Below, piece after piece: positions 11,549-24,400 of a stretch of DNA of 64,000 bases (the first letter of the stretch is position 1; the number at the start of each line of letters is the position of its first letter). Below the pieces are notes generated by a model, which searched no databases, was not told where the DNA came from, and saw nothing but the letters and a program-made list of their open reading frames with translations. Location: NCBI RefSeq assembly GCF_010183535.1, contig NW_026526153.1:1-64000 (forward strand), in the 5' to 3' direction. The DNA comes from Caenorhabditis remanei (lineage: Eukaryota > Nematoda > Chromadorea > Rhabditida > Rhabditidae). The translations under genes and the position numbers were made by a program.

Positions 11549-12835
11549 ATGATGGTTGAAAATTTTGAAGAGGTAAGTGTAGAAGTTTTTGAAGTCGTCA
11601 CTAACGTCAACTTTTATCAGGAACAAATTGGTGGAGCAAAGATCCGTATTTTGGACGTCCACGAAAAGACACCCAAGGGTCATTTTGAAGGTCGAATCAT
11701 TTCACGCACCCTAGGCTTGGAACTTCCGGATTCTATGACTACTCATCCTCGAGGTCCTGAAATGTTTGCTGAAACTTTGATAGAGCTCGCTCATCGCTAT
11801 GACCCATTCAATAATCCTCGCACAAAAGTGGGAATTGTATTTGAATCAAGCGAGATTCCTGAAAGCGTCGGCTTGTGCTATCAACCGATTGATCGGATCA
11901 AGGCTGAACACATTGTTCAAAGTCTTGCTCTTCAGTCACAATCAAACAAGTCTGTCTTGGAACTTGAAACTCCAAAAATCAATGCCAGATTTACATACAT
12001 CAATCCACCAGTTGGTAGTGGTAAACGTCGCTTTGACACTGGCAAAATCCTGGAACTCACTGTATTTGAAAAACGACAAAAATCGAGTGAATTGGAGCTT
12101 GTGTTGAACGAGGACTTACCCAAAGTCAAGCAACGCAGATCCAACATCATGCCGAACGAAGGTAACATTTTATGAACTTCGTTGTTGAACTTCGTATGGA
12201 CATTTTTCAGTAATCGAAGATTGTCTGGTTCATGCATTGTACCAGACCCTGATGTACTACAATTGGAAGCTCTGTAGAACACAGGAAAGTCAGAACAAGT
12301 ACCGCAATGCACTGAGAAAGACTTTCAAACGACCACACATTTGCCAAGAAGTTTACGAAGCAGTGAAAGCTATGAAGGAGGTAAGATTCAGGGTAAACTC
12401 AGCAACTAAATTTCAGAAAACTTGCAGGAAGCTGGTGTTTCGAAATTGTCAAACTTCTGCAGGATGGACGTTGAGCGCTTTCAGAACACAGTTTTTGCTG
12501 GAACACATCAGCTTATTGTATTTGTGAAGAACTCCACCATACCATTCTACTCAGGACCATACGTTAGCGACAAAAAACAGCTGGCCCTATACTTGGACGA
12601 TGGACACTATAGAGGTGTCAGAAGTATTTGTGCACTACTCCGGACTGATTACTATTGTGCACTCTGCAATAGAGGTTATTGCAATACTGTAAAGCACTAT
12701 AAATGTCCACTGGTTCACCGTTTATGTGGTCAACGTCATTGCCCTGTTACAGAGAGTGATCAACCAACTCGATGCAAGACATGCACCGTGTTATTCAAAT
12801 CTCAAATCTGCTATGAAAATCACATCAAAAAAGGA
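11549..12835 (+). pseudogene. Truncated 5' part of DNA polymerase B gene (left arm copy)
   Basis: The exon structure equals that of the complete gene on the right: exon 1 is 8 codons ending at a GTAAGT near 11573, then an intron of about 48 bp, a long exon to about 12162, an exon from 12212 to 12380, and a fourth exon starting near 12418 that carries the cysteine/histidine cluster (YYCALCNRG, CPLVHRLCG, RCKTC). It ends where arm homology ends, at 12835, in the middle of the zinc-rich region, before any exonuclease or polymerase motif. Downstream sequence is unrelated. I saw no stop or frameshift before the break, so it could still make an N-terminal fragment. Confidence 0.85.
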
Positions 12836-13587
12836 CTGGAAAGTTGTAGTTTTTGGACAGAAAATGCATTTCTCCTTATTTTGTGTTGCAATGCTTGTAA
12901 ATTTTTGAGATACATAAGCATGGATTTCCAAGGATTGATGCAACTTCATCAGGAATGAGATTCGCAAACTGTTGTACCTTAACTGAGTTTTATCTGAGTT
13001 GCTCCTCAGCTGTTTCGTCATAAACTATTTTACGTGATGTGGATTTTTGCAACGGTTACAAATTGGCATTCTCTGAAATTGTAACACTACAGACTGAAAT
13101 TTAGTCACAAAACCAAATATGTCTGAAAACATGGTTTCAGAAGCTCTTCAGTCAGAACATTTGGTGACAAGAATATGAATATGAATATGAAATTCGCTCA
13201 TATCAAAAGCGCTTCACTCTTTAAAGTGGGCACAAAATAATGTAAATTTGGAAATTTGGTCATATCAAAAGCACTTCATTCTCCAAATGTGGCCCAGAAA
13301 GATGTAAATTTGAAAATTTGATCATAGCAAAAGCACTTCAGTCTCCAAATGCTGCGCAGAATGATGGAATTTTGAAAATTTACCCACAAATACACTTTGT
13401 GTTTGAAATTTGGTCCCATCAAGGCTACTTCAGACTCAAAACTTGGCTACAGATATACTTCACTCTCAAACTTGGTCACAGCAAATTCTGTCTGAAAACT
13501 TGTAAAAGTACATGGTTCAAAATTTTTTATAGGTTTAAGGTGAGCAATGACAATTATTTATATGCGAGCAACAACAATTTCATAATT
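12836..13587. repeat. Spacer with degenerate tandem repeats next to the polymerase 3' end
   Basis: There is no gene here. From about 13080 to 13510 there are roughly 60-bp degenerate repeats built on the phrase 'TTTGGTCATATCAAAAGCACTTCA(T/G)TCTCCAAAT', gradually decaying towards the right. This spacer separates the truncated left polymerase copy from the 3' end of the complete gene, so it sits in the hairpin loop of the large palindrome. Confidence 0.5.
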
Positions 13588-16500
13588 TCAGGCACAAAAT
13601 CCATATGGGAGTGTAGATCCATCGGAGACGATGCGTCTCTTGTTGAAGGTGAACTGGAATTTTTTGAAAATCTTTTTGCTGTACACGTGGTGATATGCAT
13701 CGCGATACATGACGTGTTGCGGAAATTGAAGTCGGGTTCGTTGATATACATCCTGCAGAACTTCATCCACCATGTTTTTCATCAGATCGAAAGACATTAG
13801 ATTTTTGACGACGGAATTGACTGTGATGCCTTTTGCTTTTCGAACAACCTGAAAATTTGGTAATCTATCGCATTAAACTTGTTTATACCACTCACCTTCA
13901 GGGATTCATCGGCTGACACCTCCTTGTAGCAATACGTTTTGGGGCCTAGGGTTACAAATTCTGTCATTGTGCCATCCAATTCGTCAGTAAGCTGCCCGAG
14001 ATAAGGTCCGATTTCTCCACGCAAGGGGTCATTTGATCCTTCGGGTACAGCATAAATGATTGAATCCGTATCTGTAAATTTTGAGTGCGAAAAATTGACC
14101 ACTGACTGGAAAATACCTGTGTACATGATGTTTTCCGCACCAACCATCTCCATGAAGCGGTAGAGTCGAAGACGAGCATAAGACGTAGTGAGTGCAGCAA
14201 GTTGCATTGCACTGGTTTTGAAACTCTCAAGAGTTTCTGCCTGTTTCCTGTATTTGATGATCAGAGCATCATTCACACATAGTACATCCGAAATGACGAT
14301 TGTTGTGTCATAGAAAATGTTCCAGAAAACCGTTGGGTCTGTCACTATGCAAGTCGTTTCTCGATCCACTCGCTGTGCAAATTTGCCCCACTGAAAAAAT
14401 TGGTTTATCTACAGTGAGAACATTGAAGCCATACCAGTGAGTTCAACATCAATTTGGCAACAGCTCTCTTTCCTGGATTTTTCGAAAATCGTGAGTAGTC
14501 TGTGAGATGAATTTGTTCCTTGTCAAAGTATGCTTTGCAGTACGCGTCTTTTTGAGCATCTGTGCTGACATTTGCTGGCCATCCTGTGCTATACTGAAAA
14601 TGGTTGAATAAATTAGGCACCCAGCACAGTCTCACTCACAATTTTTTCCTCCATCATTTGGTTGATGTACGAGGTGAATAGTCCTCCACGACCACTTTCA
14701 TCGTTTTGCACCCAGTTTTCATACTTGACACCCTGCAAAAATAAAATTACATGAATCCCCCAAATACCTGTCTTCACATGGAACACTTCTGTAATTTCGT
14801 AGCCTAAGCTCAATGCTTTCTGGAGTTCCACTGTAGTAAACGTTCCGCTGAACGAACGATCATTGTCCGAGTGTTCACAATCATGTTGATTTGAGTCTCT
14901 ACAGCATTCTGAAAAACTGAAGAGGTTTCTATGTGGACTTTTGCTGTGACAAACTTTTACAAAGACCAAACAAGAGCTTTCCGTTGTCCTTGATTGGCAA
15001 CACTGGTAACTTCAGATGCCGTGGTGGTAAAACTTTGCAGCTCAAAAACCCTCGAAATGTCAAATCGGTTGGTTTCCTCATTGGTACTTCCATGGAGCCT
15101 TTAGGTACATTTTCAGGTGCACCAATAGGAAATGGATCGTGTTTCATCACCGTAGGATAGAGACTGAAAATGCTATAGTTTTTGATGAAAGTAGAGTCGG
15201 AAATCACCTGACAACGTCTGCATATCGTAGTGTTTTACCCTCATTGTTGGCGTATAGTCGAAAAACCTCTGTTCTGCCACCTGTCAGTGCCCTGTCGCAG
15301 TGTAGAAGTCCCTAAATTCATTCGTGTGCAGATGATGTATGCATTGAAATCTTACCACAGCTTCATAGTCTCGAAAAAATGCGGCCATCTCAGGATTTCT
15401 CAAAAGCTGCTTCTTCACTTCACATTCCCATACAACTTTGACTGGATGAAATTCACGTAGTGCATTCAAACGTTCCTCATCTTTCAGGCGAATTTCTTTG
15501 GCACTTTCACAACCTATCATGGATTCTTCTGAATAAGTGCACTCGTGTGCATGCCAGTAGCAGCCCTGCAATTGTGATTATTTAGGAATCTCGTAGCTGT
15601 GTTCACTTACGAAAAACTCAACGATGAGTCCTTGAGGATATTTTGGACATGGATGTACAAAACCATCCACTCGGTACCTCCCAATCTGAAAAATTTTGCA
15701 TTATCGTCTGTGAGCCTGTGTGCTTCACTCACCTTTTCTTCACCATACGTGGTTGACATGTTCAGCTGCACATCCTCTTTCGAAGCGAACCACGCCAAAT
15801 ATTTTTGACTGACTTCTGATGCATTCATTGATACTGACGGTTTCACATCCAAGACAATCGGCTTTTCTGAATCCAAATGATTTCGACGAAACACAAGAGC
15901 AGCTGCTGATGCCGCAGTCGTAGACTCCTGAAAGTGTTTGCGTGGTACAATTTTTACGGAAACTTACCTCCAGAAGACAAACGTTAGTGATTTTTTCAAA
16001 TTCCGTCTCGAAGAGTCCCATTGAAGTTGCCAGAATGTATACGTCGTTGTAGCAATACTTGAAAATCTCTTCGACAAAGTTGAAAATTTTGCCTTCAGCC
16101 CTTTGTGCACTCAAAAATGTTGAAAGTTGCTCTTTGACCACTGACGATTTGTTGTCCATCGCGTAGTGACAATCTTCAGGAAGCGGTCCCACATATGTGT
16201 AGTTTTCGGGTTTGATGAACAACACCGGAAAATCCCTGTAAATTTCAAGAATAACTTCACTCTGGTCTCACACTGTCATACCCCTTGACGGAATCCACGT
16301 TGAACGTCTTTCCAAGTGAACTCAGACTCATTGACAGGTATCGAATTGAGTCAAGAAGTTTTACTCCGTTGTGTTCCATGAAAATCAGTTTGGTTCCATC
16401 CATGACAAGTTTGGGTGAAGCTTTGTTGCTGGCAATCAAATTCTCAAGAATGAATTGACCATCGCACCTGAAATATACCACATCTTTGTAATTATAACCA

Positions 16501-18380
16501 ACATCAAGATTTACCCAGATGCATTGTGTGCCACAACAACAGCTCCTTGGTGGTGATCAGCAAACAGCCACTTTGTCATCTCACTTCCAACATCCACATT
16601 TCGATTCTCGATGGTTATACATTCTATGACCTTCAATCGACCATCAGGTGCACATTTCGAGCATACCATGTTTCTTGCTTGTTCAATGTCATTTGGGATG
16701 AAGATTGCGCAGCCTGGGCAACAACGGAGAGCCACGAACAAGACGGGGTGTTGCTGTCCAGTTGATTCGTCGGCTCTGCTCTGAAATTTTTAGGGTGTGA
16801 ACTTAATTTTGGTGATATGCAAACCTCAATGTCGAAATATACACGACGTCGTGTCAGCTTTTTCTCATTTTTCTTTGAAATGGGCATCAGGCAATTGTGC
16901 GGCGTAATTCTTTGGCAGTTGCAGCGATAACACCATTTCTGCCCGCACTTGTGTGGATTGCCTTTGTTCGTGTAGTAGACGTCCTCGCATTTCTTACACA
17001 CTGTCGTATAATCACATCGACTTTTACCATTCTTTGGCCCTGAAAGAAGTGATGTTGAGCTGGAGCTTCCTAACCAAGCACCTACCTTTTTTGATATGAT
17101 TTTCATAGCAGATTTGAGATTTGAACAACACGGTGCATGTCTTGCATCGAGTTGGTTGATCACTCTCTGTAACAGGACAATTGCGTTGACCGCATAAGCG
17201 GTGAACCAGTGGACATTTATAGTGCTGTACGGTACTTTTATAGCGTCTATTGCAGAGAGCGCAATAGTACTCGGTCCTCAGTAGTGCACAAATACTTCTG
17301 ACACCTCTATAGTGTCCATCGTCCAAGTACAAGACCAGCTGTTTTTTCTCGCCCACGTATGATCCTGAGTAGTAGGGGATAGTTGAGTTCTTCACAAATA
17401 CAATCAGTTGATGTGTTCCGGCAAAAACTGTGTTTTGAAATCGCTCAACATCCATCCTGCAGAAGTTCGATGATTTCGACACACCTGCTTTCTGTAAGTT
17501 TTCTGAAATTGAGTTGCTGAGTTTGCCCTGAATCTTACCTCTTTCATAGCTTTCACCGCTTCGTAAACTTCTTGGCAAATGTGTGGTCGCTTGAAAGTCT
17601 TTCTCAGTGCATTTCGATACTTGTTCTTGTTTTCCTGTGTTTTACAGTGTTTCCAATTGTGGTACATCAGGGCCTGGTACAATGCATGAACCAGACAATC
17701 TTCGATCACTGAAAACATGTCGATGATGATGATATTAACCTGAACAGCAATGTTCATAAAACTTTACCTTCGTTCGGCATGATGTTGGATCTGAGCTTTT
17801 TGACTTTTGGTAGTTCCTTCTTCATCTCAAGCTCTGTTTCGCTTGTTTTTCGTCGTTTTTCAAATACAGTGAGTTCCAGGATTTCGCCAGTGTCAAAGCG
17901 ACGTTTACCGCTACCAACCGGTGGATTGATGTAGGTAAATCTGGCATTGATTTTTGGAGTTTCAAGTTCCAAGACCGATTTGTTTGACTGTGACTGAAGA
18001 GCAAGGGTTTGAACAATGTGTTCAGCCTTGATCCGGTCAATCGGTTGATAGCACAAACCAACGCTTTCAGGAATCTCGCTTGATTCAAATACAATACCCA
18101 CTTTTACACGGGGATTTTTGAATGGGTCATAGCGATGAGCGAGCTCTATCAAAGTTTCAGCAAACATTTCAGGACCTCGTGGATGAGTAGTCATAGAGTC
18201 AGGAAGTTCCAAACCTAGCGTGCGTGAAATGATTCGACCTTCAAAATGACCCTTGGGAGTCTTTTCGTGGACTTCCAAAACACGGATCTTTGCTCCACCA
18301 ATTTGTTCCTGGTAAAAGTTGACGTTAATGACGACTTCAAAAACTTCTACACTTACCTCTTCAAAGTTTTCAACCATCAT
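13588..18380 (-). CDS. Protein-primed-type DNA polymerase B, multi-exon, apparently intact
   Basis: About 17 exons with 45-60-bp introns read without a stop from the ATG at 18380 to the TGA at 13588, giving roughly 1,300 residues. Early exons: 18380-18357, 18308-17768, 17708-17539, 17502-17086, 17039-16825, 16780-16515. Domains in order: an element-specific N-terminus; a zinc-rich region (three or four C/H clusters, 17290-16870); a 3'-5' exonuclease with YFDIE (Exo I, about 16830), AHNASG followed by CDGQF across an intron (Exo II) and YCYNDVYIL (Exo III, about 16050); polymerase motif A ending SLYPTVM (about 15160); an insertion of the protein-priming type (TPR1-like); motif B KLMLNSL then WGKFAQ; motif C DTDSIIY (about 14060); and a late KAKGIT block. 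Family DNA_pol_B_2 (viral, plasmid and Maverick type). No linked terminal-protein domain is recognisable. It lies half in the loop and half in the right arm. Confidence 0.9.
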
Positions 18381-19490
18381 GGTTGTAGATCTTCTTGGAA
18401 ATCAAGACAACGACGGTATTGGTGTGGTTGATGGAAGTCAAGACAAGGTTGGGGTTGATGAGGAAGAGAATCAAGACAAGGGTGGGATTGACAATGATGA
18501 TGATGATGATGATGAAAATGATAAAGTTAAGTCGCGTCAAGAAAATCAGTGACGTTCGCTTCGGAATGAAGTGTGATATGGTTTTTGAAGTTGCGCTGAT
18601 TGCCTTATATACCCCTGTATTCTCATCTGTTGTGTTCAATTACCCTCCAGAATTTGTCGGTTTGCCACATAATCAGTCGTTATAGCTCAAATTTCTCCTT
18701 ATTTCATTGACCCATAGGAGACTTGGTGAAAGTGGGAAGTTTGTACCCCGGTGTGATGACTCATTTCTATCTTTCCTCAGTGAAACATGGATGGTTTCCA
18801 CATAATATGTAGAATTCCTTGCTCTGTCGGCAAATCCCAATATATGCTGAATCTCGAAACAGTGAGTCATCATTGATGAGTCAACCTTGATGAGTCATCC
18901 TTGATGAGTCATCGCGAGAGGTAACTTTCAGGGTTTCAAACTTTCCATTCTGATGAGTCATCAAAACCAATCGTTCTGCGTTACGATTGTTAAGTTTGGT
19001 GTCATTTCACTGTCTCTCACCGTTTTCATTTGCATAGTCTGATTTTCTGCTCTTGGAGAAAATTCTTCAGTTTTTCACGTTTCCGGGGTTTTCTACCCTT
19101 GCTAAGGCGACTCCAGAATTATTCACATTTCCAAATTTGTGAAGGTTCTCTTCATGATCACACAGGATGCATTGCTCTGCACAATATTTCTATTTTTTGC
19201 TCAGTTCGTTAAGCGTTCATTCAGATACAGAAAGGAAATCCATGAACTCTACGATTCTTGAGTTCATAATGCATTTTTCAGGACATCACTGTTTCCAACC
19301 GCGTTAGCTGCTCTTGCAATTCAGCAAACGTTATTTCGATAGGCAAAATGTCTGCCTAATGCATGAGTATGATCAAGCACTGGTGATCCATTTTTGAGAA
19401 CTGTCGTACACTCTCCTTCGTGACTTAGTTCCTTGGACTACATTGAAAAACTGTGTGACCACTTCTGGCTTTCATTACTTCTCAACTCCT
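18381..19490. promoter_or_regulatory. Polymerase upstream region, right arm
   Basis: It contains a (GAT)n run at about 18494-18525, a TATATAA element read on the minus strand near 18606, and the TGACTCA cluster at about 18866-18920 (written TGAGTCA on this strand). From 18950 to 19480 the sequence is closely similar to 10490-10980 of the left arm, but the open frames differ between copies, so I call no gene there. The conserved stretch 19030-19212 has an open frame in both arms, with no recognisable domain. Confidence 0.45.
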
Positions 19491-19572
19491 CTTGCTCCAC
19501 GGCCGCATCAATCATCTCTGTGTCAAGTGTGGCGATCTCGTTGTTATCGTAGATACTCATTCCGAAAAGACA

Positions 19573-19839
19573 ATGGGTATTCAAAAGCCTGCTGTTAGTG
19601 ATGAAATAAGCTCAGGATATGAATATCAACCTAGTTCCCAAGACCCAGTTGGAGTGGTGAGAATTACAAACACTTGGCAGTTGAAAAATCTTCAAATCGT
19701 TCAGGTTTCTTCAAACGGTCTGGTTCAGTACTTTTATACATCGAACCCAACTCAAAAGCTTGAAAAGAAGCCTGAAGCCTACGTTTTCAACTTTGCTAAG
19801 AGTTCCATGCCTACCATCCACATTCAACCAAAATCCTAG
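19573..19839 (+). CDS. Conserved small arm gene B, unknown function (right copy)
   Basis: Exons 19573-19656 and 19705-19839, with a 48-bp intron in the same place as the left copy, give about 72 residues. It begins MGIQKPAVSDEISSGY and ends MPTIHIQPKS. The product is small and rich in serine, glutamine and proline, with no cysteine cluster and no membrane segment. Function unknown. The frame stays open in both arms despite many substitutions, which argues for selection or recent copying. Confidence 0.5.
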   Translation: MGIQKPAVSDEISSGYEYQPSSQDPVGVVRITNTWQLKNLQIVQVSSNGLVQYFYTSNPTQKLEKKPEAYVFNFAKSSMPTIHIQPKS

Positions 19840-20112
19840 TTTGTTTGCTCATTGTTCTTCAGTCGTCCACTTTGTGCAGAAATTTCTCCTGCTGGTGATG
19901 ATTTATACCTCACCTGACCCTCGGTTGATTGAATTTTTCAAGTTGACCTGTCCCTATTTGTGGATGACTCTTGTTTTTCAGACTTCTATTCAAGTAATGT
20001 ACTCATCATTTTCTCATTTGCACCTTCACTCTCCCGACGTTCATTTGCATCCCTGTTATGTCTGCTCTCCTTGATAAATGTTTCGCTCCAAATTTCGTGT
20101 GATTTTTAGAGA

Positions 20113-20627
20113 ATGTCTGATGTTCAACCCGAATATGGTACTCCTACTAAACCCAAGATGAACGGTCAACGTGAGAAGTGTCCATATTCTGAAGATGTCG
20201 AAGAGACTAACCATGCTCCGATGAAGAAGAAGAAGATTCCGAAAAAGAAGCTCGTTGGTCCTGAAGGTGGAAAATCTGATGCTAAGCGCGTAAGTTAGAC
20301 TTAATTTGTAGAAAACTCAAAATGATTATGTTTGTAGTGGCTGTATGAGAAGGCTGTTGAATCCATTATTCCTACTGATTACCAAGCCATTGTTATGCCG
20401 GAACGTCTTTTCAAAGGTTTGGATCCACTTATTGTTCACATGTGTACTCCATGTAAGAAGATCAACTCAACCTGCAAAACTGTTAAGATTGCTGATGGAA
20501 TGATCGAAATTCGTGAGTTTACTTGCATCAAAATTTCAAAACTTGCAATTTTCAAATTTCAGCTCTCGCTTTGTGCTCCATTTGTCGCTCTTATCTAACT
20601 CCTCAGAGAAACGTGAAGTTCTTTTAG
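20113..20627 (+). pseudogene. Zinc-finger arm gene A, right copy, shortened by a nonsense codon
   Basis: Exons 20113-20289, 20338-20512 and 20563 onward match the left copy (9240-9790). In the third exon a TAG at 20625-20627 stands where the left copy has CAG, removing about the last 14 codons including the H and C of the putative zinc site. The rest of the exon downstream is still recognisable. The product may be partly functional, but the zinc module is incomplete. Confidence 0.6.
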
Positions 20628-21473
20628 CACGATTCCCCGTCAATCAAGAAGGAGCTCAATCTGTGAATCTGATAATCTTTGTTCATGATCTATATCAAAG
20701 CTTCTTCTGAGCACACGTCATTTTTTAAACAAAGGTGTTGGTCCGTGTCTTGCGTAAATTATAAGTAATGAATAAAGTGTGACTGTTTGTCTAGTGTTGC
20801 ATTGTTGATGCAGCATCCTCCTCACTACACCTTAAATTTCTGGAACTCTAGAACTGTGTAGTCAATTTTGCTTACACTTGTGAAAATTGTTTCGTTGGTC
20901 TCTATTTAGAAGTTGACTACAATCATAGTTGTCCAGTTTTTGTAAATGCACACATGGGTGGTCACTAACCTGAATCAATTGGAATCGAAAGCAAGATGAG
21001 ATAATTTCTGGGAACAATGAAGTAAAGAATATGGAATGAAATTCACATTACTTCGCAACATCATAAGAGATGTGACTTCGCAAGAGCAAAAACGCTAGAA
21101 CATAGTCGTGCGACGTTTCAGAACTTTCTGAGACGCAAAAATATTCCCAAACTCCATAACTTGAAACCTTGCGGTCTATAAAGTGATTTGCTAGATACAC
21201 TAAACTGACGGGTATGTACTCACAAAGTTTACATCGGTGATAACGCTAATCGGAGAATCATGTATTTTTAAGACACATCCACGTAGACTTTTGGTTTCTA
21301 CAGCAAATTTACGTTTATTCATAATTGGTAACCCATTGAAAAGCTCTTCACACCTTCATTACCACAGTTTTGGAGACCCTACACTGGTCCCCCACGCTCC
21401 TCCTCTCCTACACTGCCGGTCTGCGACGCCCCTTCCATGCGTGCGTGTTCTAACCCCACCCCCCTACCTCTCT
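20628..21473. other. Outer end of right arm and unmatched spacer
   Basis: 20628-21190 mirrors the left arm's outer 580 bp without the extra 25-bp repeats. 21191-21473 is not mirrored. No gene is supported; the open frame at 21237-21596 runs into the satellite and is accidental. Confidence 0.5.
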
Positions 21474-24400
21474 AACACGCTCTTTCATTTGCACATAGCC
21501 ACAAAGCTGTACTGTTTTAAGAATAGGAAAAAATTGACCAGAATCACCAATTTTCGGCTGAAAATGAGGTTTTCTGTCGTTTTTGACTCTCATTGAGTTG
21601 TCTGAGTCATAGAATAACAGTTATAATCAGGATTAGTACATGTTTTAGTAGGAACGAACACGCTCTTTCATTTGCGCATAGCCACAAAGCTGTACTGTTT
21701 TAAGAATAGTTAAAAATTGACCAGAATCACCAATTTTCGGCTGAAAATGAGGTTTTCTGTCGTTTTTGACTCTCATTGAGTTGTCTGAGTCATAGAATAA
21801 CAGTTATAATCAGGATTAGTACATGTTTTAGTAGGAACGAACACGCTCTTTCATTTGCACATAGCCACAAAGCTGCACTGTTTTAAGAATAGGAAAAAAT
21901 TGACCAGAATCACCAATTTTCGGCTGAAAATGAGGTTTTCTGTCGTTTTTGACTCTCATTGAGTTGTCTGAATCATAGAATAACAGTTATAATCAGGATT
22001 AGTACATGTTTTAGTAGGAACGAACACGCTCTTTCATTTCCACATAGCCACAAAGCTGTACTGTTTTAAGAATAGGAAAAAATTGACCAGAATCACCAAT
22101 TTTCGGCTGAAAATGAGGTTTTCTGTCGTTTTTGACTCTCATTGAGTTGTCTGAGTCATAGAATAACAGTTATAATCAGGATTAGTACATGTTTTGATAG
22201 AAACAAACACGCTCTTTCATTTGCACATAGCCACAAAGCTGTACTGTTTTAAGAATAGGAAAAAATTGACCAGAATCACCAATTTTCGGCTGAAAATGAG
22301 GTTTTCTGTCGTTTTTGACTCTCATTGAGTTGTCTGAGTCATAGAATAACAGTTATAATCAGGATTAGTACATGTTTTAGTAGGAACGAACACGCTCTTT
22401 CATTTCCACATAGCCACAAAGCTGCACTGTTTTAAGAATAGGAAAAAATTGACCAGAATCACCAATTTTCGGCTGAAAATGAGGTTTTCTGTCGTTTTTG
22501 ACTCTCATTGAGTTGTCTGAATCATAGAATAACAGTTATAATCAGGATTAGTACATGTTTTAGTAGGAACGAACACGCTCTTTCATTTGCGCATAGCCAC
22601 AAAGCTGTACTGTTTTAAGAATAGGAAAAAATTGACCAGAATCACCAATTTTCGGCTGAAAATGAGGTTTTCTGTCGTTTTTGACTCTCATTGAGTTGTC
22701 TGAGTCATAGAATAACAGTTATAATTAGGATCAGTACATGTTTTGATAGAAACAAACACGCTCTTTCATTTGCACATAGCCACGAAGCTGCACTGTTTTA
22801 AGAATAGGAAAAATTGACCAGAATCACCAATTTTCGGCTGAAAATGAGGTTTTCTGTCGTTTTTGACTCTCATTGAGTTGTCTGAGTCATAGAATAACAG
22901 TTATAATCAGGATTAGTACATGTTTTAGTAGGAACAAACACGCTCTTTCATTTCCACATAGCCACAAAGCTGCACTGTTTTAAGAATAGGAAAAAATTGA
23001 CCAGAATCACCAATTTTCGGCTGAAAATGAGGTTTTCTGTCGTTTTTGACTCTCATTGAGTTGTCTGAGTCATAGAAGAATAACAGTTATAATCAGGATT
23101 AGTACATGTTTTAGTAGGAACAAACACGCTCTTTCATTTGCGCATAGCCACAAAGCTGTACTGTTTTAAGAATAGGAAAAAATTGACCAGAATCACCAAT
23201 TTTCGGCTGAAAATGAGGTTTTCTGTCGTTTTTGACTCTCATTGAGTTGTCTGAGTCATAGAATAACAGTTATAATCAGGATTAGTACATGTTTTAGTAG
23301 GAACGAACACGCTCTTTCATTTGCGCATAGCCACAAAGCTGTACTGTTTTAAGAATAGGAAAAAATTGACCAGAATCACCAATTTTCGGCTGAAAATGAG
23401 GTTTTCTGTCGTTTTTGACTCTCATTGAGTTGTCTGAGTCATAGAAGAATAACAGTTATAATTAGGATCAGTACATGTTTTGATAGAAACAAACACGTTC
23501 TTTCATTTGCGCATAGCCACAAAGCTGTACTGTTTTAAGAATAGGAAAAAATTGACCAGAATCACCAATTTTCGGCTGAAAATGAGGTTTTCTGTCGTTT
23601 TTGACTCTCATTGAGTTGTCTGAGTCATAGAATAACAGTTATAATCAGGATTAGTACATGTTTTAGTAGGAACGAACACGCTCTTTCATTTGCGCATAGC
23701 CACAAAGCTGTACTGTTTTAAGAATAGGAAAAAATTGACCAGAATCACCAATTTTCGGCTGAAAATGAGGTTTTCTGTCGTTTTTGACTCTCATTGAGTT
23801 GTCTGAGTCATAGAAGAATAACAGTTATAATTAGGATCAGTACATGTTTTAGTAGGAACAAACACGCTCTTTCATTTCCACATAGCCACAAAGCTGTACT
23901 GTTTTAAGAATAGGAAAAAATTGACCAGAATCACCAATTTTCGGCTGAAAATGAGGTTTTCTGTCGTTTTTGACTCTCATTGAGTTGTCTGAGTCATAGA
24001 ATAACAGTTATAATCAGGATTAGTACATGTTTTAGTAGGAACGAACACGCTCTTTCATTTGCGCATAGCCACAAAGCTGTACTGTTTTAAGAATAGGAAA
24101 AAATTGACCAGAATCACCAATTTTCGGCTGAAAATGAGGTTTTCTGTCGTTTTTGACTCTCATTGAGTTGTCTGAGTCATAGAAGAATAACAGTTATAAT
24201 CAGGATTAGTACATGTTTTAGTAGGAACAAACACGCTCTTTCATTTCCACATAGCCACAAAGCTGTACTGTTTTAAGAATAGGAAAAAATTGACCAGAAT
24301 CACCAATTTTCGGCTGAAAATGAGGTTTTCTGTCGTTTTTGACTCTCATTGAGTTGTCTGAGTCATAGAATAACAGTTATAATCAGGATTAGTACATGTT

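Larger units (their letters stand above)
8670..12835 (+). mobile_element. Element 1, left inverted arm (4.1 kb)
   Basis: This stretch is the inverted counterpart of 17087-21190. Matching landmarks are the zinc-finger gene (9240-9790 against 20113-20627), the MGIQKPAV gene (10065-10340 against 19573-19839), the TGACTCA cluster (11010-11058 against about 18866-18920), and the first four polymerase exons (11549-12835 against 17087-18380). Identity is high but not perfect, with scattered substitutions and small indels. Homology stops abruptly after TCACATCAAAAAAGG at about 12835, inside polymerase exon 4, so this arm holds only the 5' part of that gene. Confidence 0.9.
17087..21190 (-). mobile_element. 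Element 1, right inverted arm
   Basis: Inverted counterpart of 8670-12835. The inner end is at polymerase exon 4 (17087), where it continues into the unique centre. The outer end is near 21190 (TATAAAGTGATTTG), after which about 280 bp of sequence not matched in the left arm separates it from the satellite. That extra stretch (21191-21473) holds a C-rich segment around 21400 and no gene. Confidence 0.9.
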
